Source: Cladosporium sp. IMV 00045
Taxonomy: Eukaryota; Ascomycota; Dothideomycetes; Cladosporiales; Cladosporiaceae
DNA: 64,000 nt
NCBI GenBank assembly: GCA_001931905.2
Contig: MSJI02000825.1
Span: forward strand, 1 to 64,000
Direction: 5' to 3'
Every line of letters begins with the position of its first letter. Positions within the stretch are counted from its first letter, which is position 1. Under the pieces are notes generated by a model that made no database searches, had not been told where the DNA came from, and saw only the letters and a program-made list of their open reading frames with translations. The translations under genes were made by a program, and so were the position numbers. Shown here piece by piece: positions 53,297 through 64,000 of the stretch.

Positions 53297-55810
53297 ATGG
53301 CCTCCACGGGAACCAGATTCCGGTCGACGGTCGCAAAAGGTCTTGGGATACCTTACGAACCTCAGAAACCGTCGGTCGGGCACCCTCCAACGACAAATGC
53401 TTTGAAGACTTTGGGTGTTGATGGATACATCGAAGAAGAGGCGACAGTCCCTGGTTGGATCAAGAGCGTGGCACCCAAACGACATACCTTAACAGAGTAT
53501 CCCAAAAGGCTGTTTCCATTCATCTATTGGATTGGTAACTACAATCTTCAATGGCTGGCTGGAGATATGGTCGCTGGAATCACGGTGGGGGCCGTGGTCG
53601 TTCCGCAGTCGATGGCATATGCCCAATTGGCAGAGCTGCCTGTTGAATATGGACTATACACATCCTTCATGGGCGTGCTTATCTATTTCTTCTTTGCCAC
53701 TTCAAAGGATATAACGATCGGTGTAAGTGAATCTTAGCTTTTTTGGAACGCTCGATTTACTGACATGCGACAACAGCCTGTTGCGGTCATGTCTCTTTTG
53801 GTCGGAGACGTCGTTCTCGCTGCAAGAGAGTCCAATCCAGATATACCAGGACATGTCGTCGCTTCGGCACTTTCCGTCATCTCTGGTGGAATCATCTGCT
53901 TTCTTGGATTGGTACGGTGTGGATGGATTGTCGAGCTCATCTCACTCAGCTCTGTTTGCTCCTTTGTCACAGGAGCAGCCTTTACCATTGCATGCGGGCA
54001 GGTAGGTCAACAAGTCCCATATTCTTCTGTCTGGTTAATCATGTGCTAATGATTCCAGGTCAGGAAAATTATGGGATTAACCGGTTTTTCCACCCGTGAC
54101 GGTGCATATCTTTCGGTCATCCGCACCCTCAAGCATCTTCCCGAAACAAAGCTTGACGCCGTTCTCGGCCTGACAGCATTGTTGATGCTTTACCTGATTC
54201 GTTCTGGGTTTAATTACCTTGCGAAGAAGCAACCACATCGCCAAAAGACCTGGTTCTTTTGCAGCACGCTCAGAACAGCTTTTGTTATTCTGCTCTACAC
54301 ATTGATCAGCTGGCTTATGAACCTCAACCTGCCTAATCATGACGCTGATCTCTCGCCAATCAGCATCATTGGCGATGTTCCTCGTGGCTTTCAAGTAAGT
54401 CAAAAGCCTCGAGTCACAAGCGACATCATCTCCATCTTTGCCGACAAGCTACCCGCCACGGTGATCGTGCTACTCATCGAGCACATCTCAATCTCGAAAT
54501 CCTTTGGACGAGTGAATGGATACACTATCAATCCTTCGCAAGAGATGGTCGCTATTGGCGTGACAAACTTGCTTGGACCATTCCTTGGGTCTTACCCAGC
54601 TACCGGATCGTTCTCTCGAACAGCCATCAAGGCAAAAGCTGGAGTACGGACACCCTTAGCAGGCGTGATTTCAGCAGTAGTCGTGCTACTCGCTATTTAT
54701 GCACTTCCCGCTGTCTTCTTCTACATCCCGGACGCAGCTCTTGCAGCTGTTATCATTCATGCCGTACTAGACCTTTTGACGCCCCCGAAGGACCTTTACC
54801 AGTTCTGGAAAGCCTCTCCACCAGATGCCATCATCTTCGTTATTGGCGTTTTTATCATCGTGTTCTCGACTGTTGAATACGGTATTTATGTCACAGTCTC
54901 GCTTTCGGCAGCAGTGCTCTTATTCCGCTTTTTCAAGGCCAAGGGACGATTCATTGGTCCCGTCCAGACGACGAAGCTCAATGGAGACCATACGAGAGCT
55001 TCCACCAGCTCTAGCGCCACGCCAACCGATCAAGCAACACCCAATGTCAAAGATCTCTCCAAGTGTCATGGCGGGGATGGACGACCAATCTTTCTTCCTC
55101 TCACCCATTCAGACGGCTCAAACCCAAAAATTTCAGTGCATCATCCCTATCCAGGCATATTCATCTACCGCTTTGCGGAAGAGCTATGCTACCTGAACGC
55201 AAGCCGTTACCTGGACGACATGGCTCAAACTATTCTGAATGAGACACAAATGACTGCTCCAAACATGAGGGCGAAGAAAGGTGACCGTCAGTGGAACGAT
55301 ACACGCAAGAGCCCTTACGACCCTGAGAACGATCCTCGGCCAACGCTGAAGGCAGTGGTTCTTGACTTCTCATCCGTCCACAATTTGGATATTACAACGG
55401 TGCAGGCTTTCATCGATATCAGAGCTCAATTGAATCGACACACTTCTCCCTATAAAGCGAGGTGGTATTTCGCCTCGGTGAATAGCCCATGGACTAAGCG
55501 TGCCTTGTCAGCAGCTGGATTTGACAGTCAGGAGGAAGACGCTCCGAGTCATCCGCGGAACGGGCTATTGCTGGCGGAGATCGGAAGCGGTGATAGAGAT
55601 ACAGCTACAGCGACTCAGAAGCCTCAGCATGTTGATGTGCCCGGTAGCTTTGAAAATCTAGAGGCCAACGTACAAGAGAAGTCTCGCGGTAGCAAATCCG
55701 TGGTGCCCGAGACTCGACTTGGTCTGGTCACTGGCTTGAACTGGACATCATTCTACCCTGACGTGCAGAGCGCTTGGGAGGGTGCTCTTCACGATGCTCA
55801 AAAGTTGTAA
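53297..55810 (+). CDS. Sulfate permease, SulP family with STAS domain (SUL1/SUL2-like)
   Basis: Three exons (53297-53722, 53777-54001, 54059-55810) close exactly to 800 residues, the usual fungal length. The first part has PQSMAYAQLAELPVEYGLY, the SulP signature, then about a dozen membrane spans with FLGSYPATGSFSRTAI. The STAS domain lies near residue 660 onward (KAVVLDFSSVHNLDITTVQAF). It imports sulfate with protons across the plasma membrane. The start gives MASTGTRFRSTVAKG; an ATG 33 nt upstream is not needed. Expression is presumably sulfur-controlled, but no site was identified. Confidence 0.94.
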
Positions 55811-56895
55811 TTGTAGATCGCACACCAGTTGCAAGATATATTACCAATACAATATAAAGTACAGTAGCTTTGCAAACAAAACGCACCGTCAACCTGCATC
55901 AAATCTACGCACTTCATGCTAAAGCTGAGATGGGCACAAAGCCGTCTCGTTTTAAATCCTCTCATCTCAAAGCAAAGGCAAAGTGTCCCGAATCCACGTG
56001 GCCGACTCAACGAACGGAACGTGCCCCTGGTACATGTCCACCACGAAGTCAACAACCAGGTCATCCACGACAGCTGCCAGAAAGAGCGGTACACCACAGG
56101 TGACCACCGCAAATACGAGACGTCAGGAACAACGGCGTTGACATCTACTGTCCGAACTCCACCCCCACCAGCACGACGACGATTGCATCCGAACCAAGCA
56201 GCGTCGAACCCAAGAACATCTCTGATGACCATGATTACCCATTCGGCGCTTGAAGATCAATATGGAGGACCGATGCATAGCTACTCTCCTGAAAGCGTTA
56301 TGGCCAAACAATATGTAGCCTCACAACCTCACATAGCCAGAGACTCAAGCGCTGAGAAGCACCTTCGTTTCTTCCATATTGCGATAAATTGCCGACTTGC
56401 GCCAAGATGCTTTTCGGGGGGTGATATGTTGCATTGCCTTGGAGGAGATACGTTTGTGGCGTTGCTAAATTTTGCACAAAAGGCTTGGACAAGGTGGGGG
56501 CGTATGTGACATATCACTTTCTAAAATCACTACCTTGACTTTAGCCGACGAGTTGAGCATTGATCCATAGATTTTTGCAGAGACACTTTCGATTGCCTAC
56601 GTACTTGAAATTGACTGAAAGGTGCCGCAAAAGCAGATCTTCAAGCATTGCCATCATCGGAAAAGCGCTCCGTGATGAGATGTTTGGCCGGTAAGAGCTT
56701 CGAGCCGCTGCCCCATTCGTTGCGGAGTATGAAGTCGATAGTTTCAGTGCTTCCGAATACGTAGAAGACTGACCAGCTTGTTTCCAATAGAGCGAGTGAC
56801 AAGTCAGATGAGATCGTCCATCACGCCTATATGAGGTATTGGTCCTGCTCTCAGCCTGGAGGCACATTACACTGGTAAAATAGAAGGGTTTGAAG
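55811..56895. other. 1.1-kb intergenic region
   Basis: Several overlapping open frames on both strands at 55870-56510 (longest 197 codons, +). None shows a domain. On the minus strand around 55970-56130 one frame reads LVFAVVTCGVPLFLAAVVDD, which looks like a membrane segment, but no start or splice site connects it. Confidence 0.35.
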
Positions 56896-58769
56896 ATGAG
56901 GATTTTGATCGCGTTCTTGAGCTTGTTGGCCTCTTTGAGCATTGCGGCATCCTTGCAAAAACGAGCTGCGGTCGATGATTGCCGAAGTCAAGCTTCAGTT
57001 CCGACTGACAAGTCAGGATCCTCTACTTGGAATGCGGACATCAGACCATTCAACTCGCGAGTCCTTTACACACCTGCAGCTGTCGCAATACCCACAACGA
57101 TCGCGCAGATCCAAGCATCAGTCAATTGCGGACGCACTTCTGGAGTCAAAGTCACCGCCAAATCTGGTGGTCATTCTTACGCATCGCTCGGTCTCGGCGG
57201 CAGGAATGGGCATCTAGTAATTGTACTTGATCGTAAGTGCTGTCTAGATCCCAAAACGTACACTGTCAACAAAGACTGATCGAGTTTACCAGGCATGTTC
57301 AATGTCACATTAAACAAAACGACAAACATCGCTACTGTACAACCCGGTGCCAGGCTCGGGCATGTTACCAACGAACTCTTCAAACAAGGCAACAGAGCTA
57401 TCTCGGCAGGAACCTGTCCAGGGTAAGATCACGCCCGAAAGAGATCGATCTGTCGCATCACAACATAAGCGAAACTAGCAAAGAATCATCCCTAACGCCT
57501 TCCAGTGTCGGTGTGAGTGGCCATGCACTTCATGGCGGATATGGAATGAGCTCCCACAAGTACGGCCTTGCGACGGACTGGATCATCGGCATGACCACAA
57601 TCCTGGCGAACGGAACCATAATGCAGTGCAATGCGACATCAAATGCGGACCTATTCTGGGGCCTTCGAGGAGGGGGATCGAATCTTGGAATTGTCGCATC
57701 TTATTTGTTCAACACCTTCGAGGCTCGAAACATTACTGTGTTTAATATACCAATCAGAGGTTGGAACACGACCACCGCTCCTAAACATTTGGCAACCTTG
57801 GGTATGAAATACCCATCTTCTCCGTCACTTGACCAAGACCGCGTATAGTCTTGCTCGTCGAATACTTGGACTGACCTTCCTTCAGTATGGCGACCTTCCT
57901 GGATGGCGACTCGAACAATCATTTCGATAGCAGAAGTGTGGCTTGTGATCACTTAGTCGCACGGGATCCGCATTCATTCAAGGCCAGTTGGCTGACGAAC
58001 TTCTACAGGAGAGTTACACGAAGACAACAATGCCAGCTGACCTCACAATGCGAATGTTTGCCTCCAGCTACCAGACGAACTTCGAAGGGCTATACTTTGG
58101 CGACGTCGCCGGGCTCAGAGCAGCCTTGAAGCCATTAGTAGATCAAACCGGACTGACGATTCAAACTGCCACAACGAAGACTTGGCTCGACGGATTTGCT
58201 CACTACGCCAATGCCGCAACAGATCCTACCACGCCGTATTCTATGGTACGTTGTCCCCAGGCTTAAATCGCTACGATCGCTTACCATCTCTGTAGCAAGA
58301 GACATTCTACGCAAAAAGCCTGATGCTCAAAGGTCTCAATGGCACCTCAGCGAAGAGTTTCGTCGACTACTGGTACAATGTCGGTCCGACCAATAGGCGA
58401 AACCGGTGGTTCCAGTTTGATCTTCACGGCGGCGCTTATTCTGGCGTTCCCAACGGCGACTTCAGTGCCTCATCGTATGCCCACAGAGACAAGCTATATC
58501 TCATCCAGTTCTGTGACAGCATCTTCGGCGGCTCGTTCCCGTCGAATGGGTTTTCCTTCCTGGACAACTTCGTGTCCAATGTCACGGCATCTTTGCTGTC
58601 TTCAGATTGGGGCATGTACATCAACTATGCCGACTCTCTACTCGATCAGACCATGGCGGGACAGATACATTATGGGAAGAACTTGGAGCGGTTACAAAGA
58701 TTGAAGGCGGTCTATGATCCAAAGGAGCTGTTCAGTAACCCGCAGTCGGTCCGGCCGGTGGCAACATAG
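56896..58769 (+). CDS. Secreted bicovalent-FAD oxidase (berberine-bridge / glucooligosaccharide oxidase type)
   Basis: Five exons (56896-57232, 57293-57422, 57506-57801, 57983-58245, 58296-58769) close exactly to 499 residues. It has a signal peptide MRILIAFLSLLASLSIAAS and a likely KR processing site. The FAD-binding His is in SGGHSYASLGLGGRNGHL and the FAD-binding Cys in SAGTCPGVGVSGHALHGGYG, so the flavin is probably held by two covalent bonds as in carbohydrate oxidases. The C-terminus has the BBE segment INYADSLLD ... YYDPKELFSNPQS-like (VYDPKELFSNPQSV). It likely oxidises a sugar or a specialised metabolite outside the cell. Intron 3 is unusually long (181 nt). Confidence 0.9.
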
Positions 58770-59391
58770 CTTCGGCCTGGATGAAGTCTTGGACGGCAAA
58801 TTTGTGTCCAGAACGTTTCTTTTTTGAAGATTATTGGATGTTTCTCGTCGAAAGGACACATTGTCGTAGATATTGGATCAAAATCGAAGCGAGAGGAATG
58901 ATGACTGTGATGATCAAGTTTTCTCCTTACATTCTACAACGATCAATAAGATACTTGTAATTGTTGACGGTAAAGACCGAACAAAGTTCCTCAATGTCTT
59001 CGCATATCTAGATCGCAAGATAACGTATTCTCCGATCGATTTAACATTTTCCAATCACCTTAATGATACTATACGCGATCATTACTATACGCGATCATGA
59101 TTCTGTGGTTCACTAACAAAATCGTCTCATTCACGCCGATCATGTCGTCGTTATCGAGGGGTTTTCTTTGTAAACAAGCATGCCGTCGAATCGCGCATGC
59201 TGATTGGCCAGAAACCCCAGAAATTCTGCGGCATGTGAAACTGCCCGCATGGGACTTTTGGAAGAGCAGATGACCCTGCGCGCGTGGTTGTTCAGCAAAG
59301 CAAGGAGTCGTTCCTATACACACAGGCAGGCCGAGGGGACTCCTTCGTTTCTCTCTCTCCCAAGTCGCTCAGCAACATCTGATTGCCCAGC
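58770..59391. other. Intergenic region with a short repeat
   Basis: 622 bp between the oxidase and the nuclease gene. It is AT-rich around 59000-59100 and carries a direct repeat (next entry). Confidence 0.4.
59068..59098. repeat. 15-bp direct repeat
   Basis: actatacgcgatcat occurs at 59068-59082 and again at 59084-59098, a near-perfect tandem duplication with a 16-bp period. Each copy holds cgcg and gatc. Confidence 0.85.
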
Positions 59392-60405
59392 ATGAGCAAA
59401 TTTACCCTCGCCGCCGTCGCCGCCTCGTCCGCTGCCGTAGGAGCAGCAACCACCGCCGTCTTGTTCGGATCTCGCAGACAGCCAGAGCCCGTTCAGTCAG
59501 TCGCAACGACCTCAACGACCATCACCAGCCCAGCAAAGACCACCCCTTCCCCTCCAGCGCCCGTACCTATCGGAGCAATCGACCCTAAAGCCCTCGCAGC
59601 CGCCGCACCCGTCGACCCATCAGGCCTGTTCCAATATGGCTTCCCAGGCCCGGTCTCTGACCTGCGCAACGCCTCCTCCCTGACCTCCTCATACAACCGC
59701 ACAACTCGCAACCCCAACTGGGTCGCCGAGCACATCACACCCGCCTCCGTGCTGCTACGAGAGGGCGACCGCAGACACTCGGTGTTCGAGGAAGACATGA
59801 GCATTCCTGAGAAGTTCCGCGCGAAGCTGAAGGACTACTTCCGCTCGGGCTATGACAGAGGCCACCAAGTCCCCGCGGCGGACTGCAAGTGGTCGCAAGA
59901 GGCTATGAACGCGACTTTCGCCCTGTCGAACATGTGTCCGCAGGTCGGCGAGGGTTTCAACAGGGACTACTGGGCGCACTTTGAGGATTTCTGCCGTCGC
60001 TTGACGACTTTCTACCCTTCCGTGAGGATTGTCACCGGGCCTTTGTACCTGCCTAAGAAGGAGGCGGATGGCAGGTGGAAGGTCAGCTACGAGGTGATCG
60101 GCTCGCCGCCCAATGTTGCCGTGCCGACTCATTTCTACAAGATCATTTACGCCGAGGACGGCAAGGCGGGTGGGAATGTCAGTCTGGCGGCTTTCGTGCT
60201 GCCGAACGACAGGATCGCGAACGACAAGCCGCTGAAGGACTTTGAGGTGCCTGTCGATGCTCTTGAGAGGGCTTCTGGACTTGAGTTCGCTAGCTTGCTC
60301 CCGCCTGTAAGGAGAAAGCAGCTTTGCAAAGAGGTCAGCTGCTCAATCATCGTGAAGGAGTACGCGGATAGACAGAAGGCTTTCGCGAAGCCCAGTCCGA
60401 AGTAG
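59392..60405 (+). CDS. NUC1: Mitochondrial nuclease EndoG/Nuc1
   Basis: Intronless, 337 residues from the ATG at 59392. The N-terminus (MSKFTLAAVAASSAAVGAATTAVLFGSRR) combines targeting and a membrane anchor, then a Pro/Thr-rich linker. The DNA/RNA non-specific endonuclease domain has the catalytic motif DRGHQVPAADCKW near residue 155, followed by ALSNMCPQVGEGFNRDYW with the metal-binding Asn. In yeast it degrades mitochondrial nucleic acid and acts in programmed cell death from the intermembrane space. The length matches fungal Nuc1. Its codons are strongly G/C-ending. Confidence 0.95.
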   Translation: MSKFTLAAVAASSAAVGAATTAVLFGSRRQPEPVQSVATTSTTITSPAKTTPSPPAPVPIGAIDPKALAAAAPVDPSGLFQYGFPGPVSDLRNASSLTSSYNRTTRNPNWVAEHITPASVLLREGDRRHSVFEEDMSIPEKFRAKLKDYFRSGYDRGHQVPAADCKWSQEAMNATFALSNMCPQVGEGFNRDYWAHFEDFCRRLTTFYPSVRIVTGPLYLPKKEADGRWKVSYEVIGSPPNVAVPTHFYKIIYAEDGKAGGNVSLAAFVLPNDRIANDKPLKDFEVPVDALERASGLEFASLLPPVRRKQLCKEVSCSIIVKEYADRQKAFAKPSPK

Positions 60406-60850
60406 TGGATGATGTGAACCTGCATTTCCGACGGGCGCATGGACGGCGCCATTGACACGATAGGTAGTAGCGTGAGCGGCGCATAGCATAACATCGCGCA
60501 CGCACGCAAGGCATGGCATTTGCAGTGGAGTTTTGTAGCATATTCATACAGCCATCTCTTTCTACCTCCTCAAATTTTGAAGCGCTTTCTCCGGGCCAGT
60601 TGATCATTACAGGCCGAATCCTCGATATCTCCCCATCTCTTGATCCAATATCATACAGTAACACTTCCGCGTCGCAGCCAGCGCCGAAAGAAGCAAATTT
60701 CTCCAAAGCACTCGTCCTCCCTCATCGCCTTGTTCGTACAAGCCCACAGATCCACGAATCAATGATTATCCATCGTATGCAGAAGTTTTCTCTTCCCGCC
60801 TCTTCATTCTATTTCCTCTCTCATTTCAACATCTCTTCCTTTCCAATCCC
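60406..60850. other. Intergenic between convergent genes
   Basis: 445 bp between NUC1 and TIM13 stops; nothing supported. Confidence 0.4.
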
Positions 60851-61150
60851 TTACTGACCCTTCTGCACATGGGTCAAGTACTGCCTGCTAGTCGTGTTCC
60901 AGGCGGCCATGTACTTCTCCATGCAGTTGGTGTAGCAAGTCTGCTCGCCGGAGGAGAGGGAAGAGCCGGGCGTGGGCACGCAGCGCTCGAAGCAGTGTTC
61001 GTTGAGTTTCTGCGCATGTTTGTCAGAAGGTGGTTCTCAGGGGTTGGTGTGCTTTTGCGCCTTTCTTACTTCGACCAGAGCGCGGGCGTTGCTGATGGCG
61101 GCTTGCTGGCGCACTTGCTGCATCACTTCGGTCTTTGCGTTGGCGGACAT
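60851..61150 (-). CDS. TIM13: Mitochondrial import chaperone Tim13
   Basis: Two small exons, 61150-61070 and 61009-60851, around a 60-nt intron, give 79 residues; easy to miss because each exon is short. The twin CX3C motif is complete: CFERC at residues 33-37 and CYTNC at 52-56, 14 residues apart. LVEKLNEHCFERCVPTPGSS and CMEKYMAAWNTTSRQYL are typical of Tim13 rather than Tim8, 9 or 10. With Tim8 it carries hydrophobic precursors across the intermembrane space. Confidence 0.93.
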
Positions 61151-61707
61151 TTTGGCGGTGCTATTTCGATGAGGTGGTCGGTGAGGTAGTTTGCTTTGGG
61201 GTTGCGGTATGGATATGTAGGGGTTTGGTATAGTGATATGTGACGTTCAAGTTGGTTGCCCTCAAGATGTTTCTCACCTTCGAACTGCCCAGTCGATGGC
61301 GTCGTCTGAAGTCGATATCTGCGAGGTTCGGCCGAGAGATTTCCCCGATCCTGGACAGATCGTTTGGTTCTTCGATCAAAGGTCCTTTATTTCATGTGTT
61401 CTTATTATTCTGAGATCGCTACGGCGGAATCATTGTCAAGCCAGCTTGGGACCAGAACGTTTCCTTGAAAGTCTGATGTTAAAACAGTCGTAGCCCGAGC
61501 GCACGAGCAGCCGGCATGGACATCTTCATCAATCGTTGTCTGCTTATTAGTAGATTGAAATGCAGTGCTGCAAAATGTACGAGGAAACCTGATGCATAGT
61601 AAGATTTCTATAAGTTACTTGAACGCTCAAAAATATGCATCTAGTATCTGGCATGCACACTGCCGCCTTTGACCGTCCCTATCGTACATGTACACACCCC
61701 CAACGGG
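61151..61707. other. Intergenic, TIM13 upstream region
   Basis: 557 bp between the TIM13 start and the stop of the Sel1-repeat gene. No gene is supported. Confidence 0.4.
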
Positions 61708-63588
61708 TTATGCTCTGTGCTTGTAAATCAAAGCCCCGTCCTTGTCGTAGATGTTCCACTTCATCGCATCACAAATGTCAGTGGCCTCCTTGTACATGGC
61801 CTCAGATTCGTCCTTCCACATGTCATAGATGTCGCTATTGCTGTGGTGGAATTTCGCTATGTCGTGCGAGGTGTCGAGCCTGACGTGCTTGTCGATATCA
61901 TCCCACGTTACGTCCTGTGTGCGCTGGCTTCGGATCTCGTCCTCTATGAGCTTTTGACGATACGACACAGCGGCGCGGGCGTACATGACTTCCCGGATCA
62001 TTTCTTTGGCCCAGGAGAGAGAATATCGAGGGTTGGGTGGATCTTTCGCGTCATCGGGAGCTTCGTAGGGTTTGTGATCTCCACTGAACTGCGCTTCATG
62101 AAGTCCAGTCTCGCTGTCGTACTGACAGCGTTTGGGATCAAGGGCTACCGCTTCTTTGGGAGCATACGCTCCCGCCCACAACGTCTCTTGCATCGACAGC
62201 TTGGCCCAGTAGAGGAACGTAGGCGCATACATGTAGGATGCGGCCACGTCTAGCCACTTGACGGCAAGGTCCTGGCGCTGCTCAGCAGTGGGAGGCCAAA
62301 CGGCGGTGTGGAACATATCATCGCCGCTTCTGATTTGGTCTTGATCAGCAGCGGCAAATCGGCGCCGTATCTTGCTCCAAAGGGATTCATTGGTGTCTGG
62401 CGCAGGCCAGGTGTCGAAAGGAGTGGGCTTGACGTGATCTGGCGGTTCGTTTTCGAGGTATTTCCAGCCGCTTTCGGCGTAGTAGACTGCAAGTTCGTAT
62501 GCGGCTTTGGGCACACCAGAAGCCGCCGCTTTAGTCATGTAAAACAGCCAGTCACTGGTCGGGGAATGGCTGCCATCTTCATTTCGTTTCTTGTAGTAAG
62601 TGGCAGCGTAGTAAAAGGCAGTCGGATCGTCCTGCGCCATGCCAATCTTGATGGCCTTCTCACATTGATCCCACTCTTTCTTGCCCTGCTTCAGCGAGCG
62701 GTCGAAGTGTGCTTCGATCAGCTCAATCCAGGGAGCAGACAAATCGCTCCGGTCCATGGCAGCAATATCCGGTCCCAACTTCTCGCCAGCCGCCAGCCGC
62801 GACATGATGCTCTGGCTCTTGTCAACGGATCCCTCAACTGCGTCCCACCACCACTTTATCGCAGTAGTGCTGTCGCCCAGAAAGTAACAGATCTTCCCTT
62901 CCAAAACCATAGCACGGATGTGTTCGCGCTTCCTCGCAATCGCCTGCAGCCGACCTCTTTCAATAGCAACGGCAGCTTGCTTGAGAACACCAGGTTTGTT
63001 GGCAGCTTGAACGAGCGCGTTGTTGACAATCCTGACCGTTGCTTCGACATATCCGGTTGCAGATAGCGAGTCTAGAAGTTTCCTTCCCCAATACTTGTCG
63101 CCCTCGTCCAGCTTGTTCTGCACCAGAATCAAGGACAAATACAAGAGATCCTGCTCAGTCATGCCGTGATGCCTGACCAAATCTTCAAAACCCGGAGGTG
63201 CGGCGCATATTCGAGAACCGCTGTTGTCGACAATGCCCGCGAATGCCTCGAGGAAATCTCCGACTTCGTCTGCAGTTACGCCAATTACTCCCTGCACATA
63301 AGCGAGTTGTATTTGCGCCCGCCGCCGGTTGCCCACAAGAGTATTCAAAAGTTCGTCCTTCTCTTTGATCTGTCGAGATTCCTCTGGCGAAAGCACCTTG
63401 GGCTTATTGGCATTCTCTCTTCTGGTTGTAGGTGCTCTTCGCGCCACTGGCACTCGCGCTTGTTGCTGGCTTGAGGTCGAGAACAAGTGAGCTTGAAACT
63501 CACTGCCACAACGGCAGACGCAGGTCTTGCATGCTGCTCGTGAATATTGGAGTCGCCGGACTGAGCGCTGGAGGTTGCGTGGTATCAT
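61708..63588 (-). CDS. Sel1-like repeat protein, probably mitochondrial
   Basis: Intronless, 626 residues. The Arg-rich, acid-free N-terminus (MIPRNLQRSVRRLQYSRAA) looks like a mitochondrial presequence, followed by a Ser/Arg linker. The body is helical with Sel1/TPR-like units, for example TKAAASGVPKAAYELAVYYAESG near residue 355 and an earlier ICYFLGDSTTAIKWWWDAV. I know similar uncharacterised proteins from filamentous fungi but no proven function. The first ATG is used because the targeting signal begins there. Confidence 0.8.
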   Translation of the reverse strand: MIPRNLQRSVRRLQYSRAACKTCVCRCGSEFQAHLFSTSSQQQARVPVARRAPTTRRENANKPKVLSPEESRQIKEKDELLNTLVGNRRRAQIQLAYVQGVIGVTADEVGDFLEAFAGIVDNSGSRICAAPPGFEDLVRHHGMTEQDLLYLSLILVQNKLDEGDKYWGRKLLDSLSATGYVEATVRIVNNALVQAANKPGVLKQAAVAIERGRLQAIARKREHIRAMVLEGKICYFLGDSTTAIKWWWDAVEGSVDKSQSIMSRLAAGEKLGPDIAAMDRSDLSAPWIELIEAHFDRSLKQGKKEWDQCEKAIKIGMAQDDPTAFYYAATYYKKRNEDGSHSPTSDWLFYMTKAAASGVPKAAYELAVYYAESGWKYLENEPPDHVKPTPFDTWPAPDTNESLWSKIRRRFAAADQDQIRSGDDMFHTAVWPPTAEQRQDLAVKWLDVAASYMYAPTFLYWAKLSMQETLWAGAYAPKEAVALDPKRCQYDSETGLHEAQFSGDHKPYEAPDDAKDPPNPRYSLSWAKEMIREVMYARAAVSYRQKLIEDEIRSQRTQDVTWDDIDKHVRLDTSHDIAKFHHSNSDIYDMWKDESEAMYKEATDICDAMKWNIYDKDGALIYKHRA

Positions 63589-64000
63589 CGTTGCAACTGC
63601 TGGTCGACATGGAGGTGCTCTGGAAGAGGTAGCGATTGAATTGAAGCTCGCTACAGTGCGCTAGGTCGTTCTTGAAGATGCGATGGTCAAGGCGCTTTAT
63701 GAAGAAGTGGCCGGCCTCTCAACATGCATAACGCGTAGAGAGCGTAGCAGCATCCGAAGTATTCAGAAAGTCATGTGAAGATGTCACTACAGAGGTATGG
63801 AAGTGCATGTAAGTGAAGCTCTCGCATCAGCCAGCCGGCAGACTTCCCCCCCGCAGCCAAAAAAGTGCCTCCACCTCCAAAGCCGCACGTCAAGGGAAAG
63901 TCGAGAGTTACAGCAAGTGCAGGACGGCCACCTTCACTCCCGCAAACCAACACACATATACCACCTACACCCCAATACCGTCAACCAGCTCGTATAGCGA
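63589..64000. other. Right-edge intergenic region
   Basis: 412 bp upstream of the Sel1-repeat gene to the window end. Only frames of about 60 codons; nothing supported. Confidence 0.4.

Noticed and set aside
55916..56509. 197-codon plus frame after the sulfate permease
   Set aside because: Composition like random translation, no motif; not enough to call a gene.
57802..57982. Frameshift or stop in the FAD oxidase after exon 3
   Set aside because: A 181-nt intron ending at 57982 restores the frame and the family sequence.
1..64000. CRISPR arrays, prokaryotic operons, insertion sequences, viral genes
   Set aside because: No spaced repeats, no bacterial gene organisation and no viral proteins are present; the DNA is fungal throughout.

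Overview
The window is nuclear DNA of a filamentous ascomycete (Pezizomycotina). Genes carry several short introns (about 40-180 nt, GT...CTAAC...AG), there are fungus-specific families (fungal rhodopsin-domain proteins, Zn2Cys6 regulators, Atg33), and the left edge is a block almost free of CpA and TpG, the footprint of repeat-induced point mutation (RIP). Dothideomycetes is my best guess from the general look of the genes; nothing here proves the class.

Layout. 1-1050: RIP-destroyed repeat. 1.9-9.8 kb: housekeeping genes (peroxisomal 2,4-dienoyl-CoA reductase, Atg33-like, ZIP9/Atx2-like zinc transporter, HAT1, pyruvate dehydrogenase E1 alpha). 11.5-20.5 kb: UDP-galactose-type transporter, the meiotic helicase MER3/HFM1 (helicase core open, second half full of frameshifts) and an APC permease. 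21.9-29.5 kb: fungal rhodopsin-like protein, tRNA-Thr, V-ATPase subunit a, an MDR oxidoreductase overlapping a convergent DUF1275 gene. 30.7-39.7 kb: alpha/beta hydrolase with a frameshift, large glycosylated membrane protein, a gene-poor stretch, a decayed secreted-protein gene and a BTB protein. 40.0-52.1 kb: a catabolic neighbourhood. 53.3-63.6 kb: sulfate permease, bicovalent-FAD oxidase, and three mitochondrial genes (EndoG/NUC1, TIM13, a Sel1-repeat protein).

The catabolic neighbourhood is the most interesting part. A 2-oxoglutarate oxygenase that looks like thymine 7-hydroxylase stands head to head with an ACMSD-type amidohydrolase that looks like isoorotate (5-carboxyuracil) decarboxylase. 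Together they would turn thymine into uracil. About 4 kb further on, after a secreted GH2 glycosidase, lie a Zn2Cys6 regulator, an indoleamine 2,3-dioxygenase and a kynureninase. The last two are divergent and share a 618-bp promoter rich in CGG triplets and holding an exact 14-bp repeat. This suggests a locally regulated tryptophan-kynurenine module.

A second theme is data quality or gene decay. At least six genes show single-base frame breaks (mostly apparent 1-nt losses, several in homopolymers), while their neighbours splice to perfect frames. MER3 and the secreted-protein gene carry several each. Raw reads are needed to separate sequencing error from real pseudogenes. Exon boundaries were worked out by hand from splice signals and reading-frame closure; no database or alignment was run.
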